64,000 nucleotides of DNA from NCBI RefSeq assembly GCF_030269925.1, contig NC_085109.1, positions 5,642,001-5,706,000 of the forward strand, written 5' to 3'. Source of the stretch: Bombyx mori. Taxonomy: Eukaryota > Arthropoda > Insecta > Lepidoptera > Bombycidae. The translations under genes and the position numbers were made by a program. Every line of letters begins with the position of its first letter. Positions within the stretch are counted from its first letter, which is position 1. Below are positions 57,950 to 64,000 of this stretch, one piece after another. Under the pieces are notes generated by a model. That model was not told where the DNA came from. It searched no databases and was given only the letters and a program-made list of their open reading frames with translations.

Positions 57950-60500
57950 TTGTTTTGTAGTTTTCTATTAGCCTACATTTCAATATCATCGAATTTGGTA
58001 CCTACCATCGAGATATTACGTACTAAAATAATCTCGATGGTACCTACTCAATTAATACAAAATTTCCACAGATGCAACCAGAAATTTTTTAAAGCATCTG
58101 CCATAATTCATTATTTCTGTCCATCTACACCAAAATATAGACTAATATATTATTAACTTTGATGTAATTGGGACCCCCTGTTATACCTATAGCAAAACAA
58201 ATCCCATTACACTCGGATATGACAATTGGATAACTAGGTATGATCGATGCAAGTCGGTTGAAATAAACGGTTCATTGTAATGACCTCACTTCACTTCAAA
58301 TTTCGGATAAGTTTCACCCAACCTTATCCAAAATTTGTCAGTTTAAATTTAGGGCGACCAGGTCCCGTCTAAATTTGGAATCTCATCATTGCGTCATTTA
58401 ATTACACGTGCCTGCTATTAACTCACAATTTCAATATTCCTAGATTCTTAATTCTTACGTATGCAATGTAATATGTTTAATACATCCAATGAAATACAAT
58501 AATCCTAATAGGTGAGTAGAAGGTAGGTACACGTTTAAATTTGATGTAGGTATTACAACAAAGAAATGGTGTGGGATTTCAAAACAAAGGTATGAAAATT
58601 ATTAAATACCATGATGGAGACGAAATTATTAAACTGTTTTATTTAAAGACATAATTGGGACACAATTCTGTCGTAATTGCCCACAACCAGGAAGTAGTCG
58701 ATGAGTCAGAATCACTGTCATTCTTCAACTAAAATAGAATAGTTTACGTATTATATACTACTTCTTTTATACGCTGTCCGTAATAAAATTCGAATATTTA
58801 TAGGTAGGTACAGCAGTATATTTCTAGGTAGAATAGATTTATAGGTATTTATAGGTAGATTCTATCTATATTCATTAAATTCTCTAGTTTCTTATCTTCT
58901 TCATATATTCTATATTATCATTCTACTTCATCTAATTCATTAAATATTCTTTTATAGGTGGGTTTGTAGAATTGGTAAGAATGGAACGTATGAAAAGAGT
59001 GTGGAACGGAGCGGTAAGATGTAAGTGAGAGAAAGCGGTAAGAAAGGGAAAAGAGAATGACCGAGAAAAGAAAGATGGCGAAAGTGGTTGAATGAGCAAG
59101 GCGTAAAAAGGGTCAGTTGATTTTTAATTTTAATTAATTATACTTATAGACAATTTTAGAAAAGAAGAATAAAAGCTTAGTTAACAGTAGAAAGAAATTT
59201 TCGTATCAGGAAATCCAAATCGCAATTTACATTTCACATTTCTTTCGAGATCTAGGTACATATTTACATACAGCATGTGCGCTATGTAGGTCATTTTATA
59301 TGAAATTTAATGTTCGGGTTGCCGAATAGATATCTCTGATACCCAAAACTTATTTAGTGTCATTTATTGCAACTATCATCGTGTTTTGTCCCCTTCGATA
59401 ATGTTTGGACTTGTCTATCGATCTAAGTCTAAAATCTAAAAAACATTATTAAAATAAAAATAAAATTAAAAATTATTTTTTTAAGATTAGAGATAGAGAA
59501 GATAAGATTAGATTTAATGTAAAATTTTAAATTAAATCATAATTAATGGGGTTTATGAACAGAGTATTATTTAATGACCTCTTTCTTACCACGATTATTA
59601 GTTTGATCATGATCACGGGTAGACTGGACTAGAACTTCGGGTAGGGTATTTGTGGTAAATGGCAATTGGCATACAGCGCCAAAATATCGAAAACTACAAA
59701 TTAATACTACAAATTATGTTAAGAACCCGTAATATTAGTACGAGTATTCATAGTATAAATATGCGCGATGATAAAATAGGTACGTAATTAATAGGGTTTT
59801 CTTCTTAGCTTGCAGCACATTAAAATTACCCGTCACCAATCTTAACCACTAATGAAGGTAACGCTTAAGGAAATTTCGAGAATCATAAGTGGCTAACAAC
59901 TTGTCTTTGTTCTACAATGAATTAAGGTATGCATTTAACACACTTTTAAAGCATTTCAATTAAGAGAACATTAAACTTTAACGATCTAACCTATATTACA
60001 TTTTATACTAGTGTGAGAAGCGAAATCAAAAATTAAATTTATGACAAATTTTTAGGTTCCTCAGAGCAACTAAAATCTACCTACTTTTACCAAAATACTT
60101 TTCGACTTCTAATTTTATCAATAATCTGTTTTTAAAGAAACATATTTATTCGATTTAAAATTTAAATCAATCAACATTGCATTAGTAAAATCAATTACAA
60201 TTTGATTGGATATACGATCCCATGCTTTTTTTTGTTTGCACACGTAGGAACCTTTGTGAAGCCTAGCATAGATAAAAATTTTGGCCAGTGAATAATTCGA
60301 AATGTTACCTGCAAAACATTATCATTTACTTTGACTTTCAGAGATCCTGAATATTTAGAAATTCGGATAAAATGTAACATTAATTATTAAAAACAGTAAT
60401 ATTAGATTCGATAGAACTTAAATTATTATATTCAGTTTGCAGTTTGAAGCGTTATTTTCGACTTTCTTATGATCATGGGCTGTGATGGATAATCTTCCGT
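57950..60500. other. AT-rich intergenic region between Ly6-C and Ly6-D
   Basis: No exon or known repeat recognised. A run of short tagg/taggta repeats lies at 58800-58870 and a purine-rich patch at 58970-59110. Confidence 0.35.
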
Positions 60501-60582
60501 TTATTATTTATCAATAATAAATAGCTGAATGATAATAGTAATATAATAAATAATAGTAATAACTACTTTTGTGTTGTCCAGC

Positions 60583-60880
60583 TGGAGCACTGGGCATGAA
60601 TACTCCAGAGGGTCCCACAAACAAGTTCGAAAAGGAATGGTACCTAGCGAACGAGGTGCGGACGTATTCTCGTGTGTATGCTTCGGTGGTTGCGGCGGGT
60701 GAACCCGGTGAACAGTAACTGTTGGCAGTGTCGGCGCCCGAAAAAGAGCGCGCGGCTTGCCAAAGGGAAAGCCCTTCGGTCCTACTCTTTGAGTCACGCC
60801 GGGAGCCGACAACAAGAGTCCCTGATTGGTCGCGGCGCGCGATCAGACGCGGCTGCCGACGCGACAGGCGTTTGGGTTGC
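60583..60880 (+). other. GC-rich island with exon-like start
   Basis: ttttgtgttgtccag (acceptor-like) precedes an open stretch AGALGMNTPEGPTNKFEKEW... ending in a stop at about 60718. The following 160 bp is GC/CpG-rich with an inverted CCAAT (gattggtc at 60822). It could be an exon, a promoter or a transposon fragment; not identified. Confidence 0.25.
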
Positions 60881-61213
60881 TATTACTACCTATATTTTTT
60901 AGGAAACTAAGTTATGCTACTAAAATATATTGAATGACAACAACATAGCGGCTTTAGGTCGTTGACTGTTGAAAATCGGCCAGTTACAATGTGATGTACG
61001 TACATATGCATATGCTGAAACCATAAAACTACGTCCCTGACAAATATTAGTAAACCAAACCCGCCCAAATTCTATCTCGTCATAGATTAAAATAGACTGT
61101 ATACATCAATGCTTTTTGCTGATGGTACATTTTTAAATAAATTAATTCGGTCAGTATTTTTCTGGCCTCGTAATAAGCATTTACCGAACCCTGGAGACAT
61201 GATGAATATATTG

Positions 61214-61474
61214 ATTTTTTTTATTGTTTAGATGGATGGACGAGCTCACAGCCCACCTGGTGTTAAGTGGTTACTGGAACCCATAGACATCTACAACGTA
61301 AATGCGCCACCCACCTTGAGATATAAGTTGTAAGGTCTCAGTATAGTTACAACGGCTGCCCCACCCTTCAAACCGAAACGCATTCACGGCACTACTGCTT
61401 CACGGCTGAGATAAGCAAGGCGGTGGTGGTAACCTACCCATGCGGACTCACAAGAGGTCCTACCACCAGTAAAA
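61214..61474 (-). mobile_element. Bm1 SINE, 5'-truncated
   Basis: Oligo-T-like start, attgtttagatggatggacgag to ggtcctaccaccagta. A short duplication (cacggcactactgcttcacggc) interrupts it near 61385. Confidence 0.85.
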
Positions 61475-61899
61475 AAATTCTCATTCTCATTTTAGTGCTA
61501 TTGAAGACCGATGGTTCTACGGCCTACCACTTCCTCGGTCGTAGCCAACTCCTTTCGGCGTTTAATTAAAACAATTTAATTTCAAAAAAATATAGTAATT
61601 GATTCGGTGTTAAAGAATATCCTTAATATTTATTATTTTTAATTGTTTAGTTTCTCATAATATGGTTCTGTCGCTCTGTGTACAGGTCAAGGAAACCAAA
61701 TATAGTTCATAGTGTTCATACAATGAAATCTTGTATCAATATTGTCTTGTGCGGGCGTGTTTGTTTTTGGTACAAGCATAATACATGAACAAAATTCAAC
61801 AAAATAAGAGAAAAGATTAGCTTACACCAGAAAACCTTAAGGCGCTAGTTTTATTTTCGCTTATATATTATTATCTTACAGATAAGGTGACTTTGAACG

Positions 61900-62115
61900 T
61901 TGGCTATCTATTATAAAGACTTTGTAATCTTTGACATAAGCACACACAAGTACAAACATTACCGTACCTCAATAGTATTGAGGACAGCCAAAAGACGCGG
62001 CATAGGATGGCCACACGCGTGCGTTTTAACCGCTGTGTACCTTAAATGTACAAATTGCAAACCACTGTGTTTGTGTGGGAGTGCAGTAGTTGATAATTTT
62101 ATTGATAATAAATAG
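61900..62115 (+). other. Unidentified open frame, possibly transposon remnant
   Basis: 71 codons with a Cys cluster near the end (YLKCTNCKPLCLCG). The CxxC..CxC pattern recalls zinc-binding C termini of some transposases, but nothing else supports this. Confidence 0.15.
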
Positions 62116-62211
62116 ATTGTACTCGCATGTCTGAATTGTGCTCGGATCAATGATTACTGTAAATTAATACCGTCAAAAGCCGCGAGAATTAGGCCGTCAA
62201 AGTTTAACAAA

Positions 62212-62405
62212 ACTATTTATTGTGAAACTTTTGTTCTTGACGTCTGTGGTCAAATTGAGAATAGATTAAATATTGTTTGTCTTTAATATAGTTTTATAGT
62301 GTAGCCTTGGCGAAATTTGTGATAGAAGTATAAAATACAATCATAATAGTGTACAAACTTACAATTTCAATTATAGTCGAATTTCGACTACTGCGGGACC
62401 TCTAG
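62212..62405 (+). mobile_element. 3' half of TCTATATATTAATACG Helitron-like family
   Basis: Aligns to the last 190 bp of 20424-20840, ending ctgcgggacctCTAG-T. It lies about 430 bp before the Ly6-D promoter. Confidence 0.65.
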
Positions 62406-62836
62406 TTTTTCTAATAAATACTGTCAAAAGAGCTACGCTCTTTTTTTAGTTTTAATTTTTTTTTAGTTTACCTATGTTTTGACTACTACTAACAAAATTA
62501 ATACATAATTTTATCTTACTTTAAAAGACAGTTAATATAACTGGTAAAAAATAAAAAATAAACGTTGCAAAGATGATTACTATTAAAAATATCACATGTT
62601 AAACCTTTAACTCCTTTAAAATTTGTAAGTTTTGAGATTATACAGTTCTAATGCGAGAAGACGATAATATGTAACGCAGCGTTTTTGCCGCTAAATAGTG
62701 GAATATTTACGCACTGGCTGAAAGCGCGATGCTATGCTACTCACCGAGTCACTATCACTAGAACGATAGCGAACCAAAGCGATTGAAGCGACTGCGGTCG
62801 GCATTCAGACTCAGCCAACTGGATCACTCGTTTCGG

Positions 62837-62871
62837 TCATTCGTTCGCAATTTCGTGCAAACGATAGACGT
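62837..62871 (+). promoter_or_regulatory. Inr + DPE core promoter of Ly6-D
   Basis: TCATTC at 62837-62842 fits the arthropod initiator TCAKTY with the A (+1) at 62839. AGACGT at 62866-62871 begins exactly at +28 and fits the DPE consensus RGWYVT. No TATA box stands at -30. The predicted 5' UTR is 77 nt before the ATG at 62916. Confidence 0.6.
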
Positions 62872-62915
62872 CTCTCGTGTTTTCAGATAACCTAGTGAGT
62901 TTATTGTGCATCATA

Positions 62916-62973
62916 ATGGCAAAACTATCGTTTCTTGTGCCCGTTTTGCTTCTTGCGCTATTCGTGAAGGACA
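62916..62973 (+). CDS. Ly6-D: first (signal-peptide) exon of a fourth probable Ly6 gene
   Basis: ATG at 62916 opens MAKLSFLVPVLLLALFVKD and is followed in phase 1 by a perfect GTAAGT donor at 62974. Ly6-B and Ly6-C have the same layout: a short hydrophobic exon ending in phase 1, spaced after the previous family member. No cysteine-bearing exon occurs before the window ends, so the Ly6 assignment is inferred from position, exon size and phase. A matching core promoter lies 77 bp upstream. Confidence 0.6.
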
Positions 62974-64000
62974 GTAAGTAATGAATTAAAGTATTTTAAT
63001 TATTATTTACGTATTTTTTGGTCTGCACTTTAAAAGTATTTTTTTTATTTTGCTTGTTTGTGAACTGGTTTTTGATACAAAAATAAACATTACACCACTT
63101 CACTTTTTTTAAATAACAATATGCATAGATGTGTGATTAAAAGTGAATGAATATATTAGCTGATTGTTAAATACCTAGATATTATATCGTTTTGACAAAA
63201 TGTAGTAGTATTAATAATAGTGTTGACTTTTTACGTCACTCTAAGGTATTATTGACTTTTGCTATTTACCCAAAACCAGTTTCCTCTGGTAAACTTGCAA
63301 CTAAATGATGATAGTACTCTTAATGTTAACTGTTAATTACAATAAAAATTAAAATCTCCACGCCTACTAAATTATGGTTCTAAAATAATTCTGTTTTGGC
63401 GGGCTCCTCTATTACTCGGGGAGGTGAAGAGGGCTACATACCTATTAGTGATTTTAAATTTATGGCGGGAACATAACAATCAAAATCGTACAATAGTTAT
63501 GGTAATGTAACGTCTGCTAGTAATTTTTTTTTAGTTTCTTTTGCAGAATAATATAATAAATGGAGTAATAATATTAACATCCAGCCAGCGTTCGATTAAA
63601 AAAATGATTTGGTAGAGAAGGACCAATGAAAGTTATGTTTATTCAAATAAGACAACAGTAATCGTTGTAACTATCTTAAACGGAAACATAATCTTCAGTT
63701 GAAAAGCGTGATTTAAGCCTATTATGTAAAAAACTACAGGTCCTTGAACATAACTAAACAATTGTCTGCGCGTTGTCAATGCGTGTTGCACGTCAATATT
63801 TCTCTCACTCATCTACGATTCTGATTTCAAATAATGAAAAATTACGTAGCGCGACTAGCAACGTCCATCCATTATTTTGGAACCAGTTTAAAATGGATTC
63901 TTAGTATTTCGTTTGAAAAAAGAAAATATTCACAGAGCTGTGGCGGGTAGCCATCATACAACGCAAGATATTTGACAGATGCCTGAATCTCAATTACATT
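62974..64000 (+). other. Start of Ly6-D intron 1
   Basis: AT-rich intron from the GTAAGT donor to the window edge. The last 50 bp (from about 63949) resemble 36718-36770, so a repeat begins at the edge. Confidence 0.45.

Overview
The window looks like Bombyx mori (silkworm) or very close bombycid nuclear DNA. The main evidence is many copies of the Bm1 tRNA-derived SINE in both orientations. It also holds lepidopteran Helitron-like elements ending in CTAG/CTAA, jockey-clade LINE copies with oligo-A tails, and an AT-rich background. There is no bacterial-style gene density, and most long reading frames belong to transposable elements.

Host genes: four plus-strand genes of the Ly6/uPAR three-finger family (secreted, probably GPI-anchored) lie in one orientation. 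Ly6-A has exons at 7362-7444, 9478-9595 and 10878-11104; its signal-peptide exon was not found. Ly6-B is complete, with exons at 26923-26989, 29483-30744, 31846-31933 and 32146-32354 (541 aa). Ly6-C is complete, with exons at 53520-53589, 54545-54751 and 57624-57838 (163 aa). Ly6-D has only its first exon, 62916-62973, and runs off the right edge. Signal exons always end in phase 1, and a phase-1 intron follows the fifth core cysteine in A, B and C, so these are tandem duplicates. Ly6-B is remarkable: a Thr/Ser-rich mucin-like stretch of about 400 residues sits inside the ten-cysteine fold, between the fourth and fifth cysteines. A possible minus-strand lipocalin-like exon lies near 2565-2735.

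Mobile DNA fills the introns and gene-to-gene gaps. 1-7 kb: a PIF/Harbinger-like MITE, Bm1 copies and a Helitron-like element ending 27 bp before a Ly6-A exon. 11-26 kb: an hAT-like element, Helitron-like repeats with an internal tandem array, and a 2.8-kb 5'-truncated jockey LINE with a 13-bp target duplication. 32-33 kb: an hAT derivative whose 8-bp target duplication contains the Ly6-B stop codon. 36-44 kb: LINE fragments and several Helitron-like elements. 44.9-53.2 kb: one Bm1 SINE split into three pieces. It is split first by a 7.1-kb IS630/Tc1/mariner-superfamily element (TA duplication, broken transposase with an intron) that itself carries a nearly intact CR1-like LINE, and second by a foldback-type element that carries another Bm1. 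54.8-56.2 kb: a palindromic element in a Ly6-C intron, itself interrupted by a jockey LINE with a 10-bp duplication.

Exon boundaries come from splice consensus, reading-frame agreement and cysteine patterns read directly from the sequence. Repeat family names rest on recalled characteristics, not on a database search.
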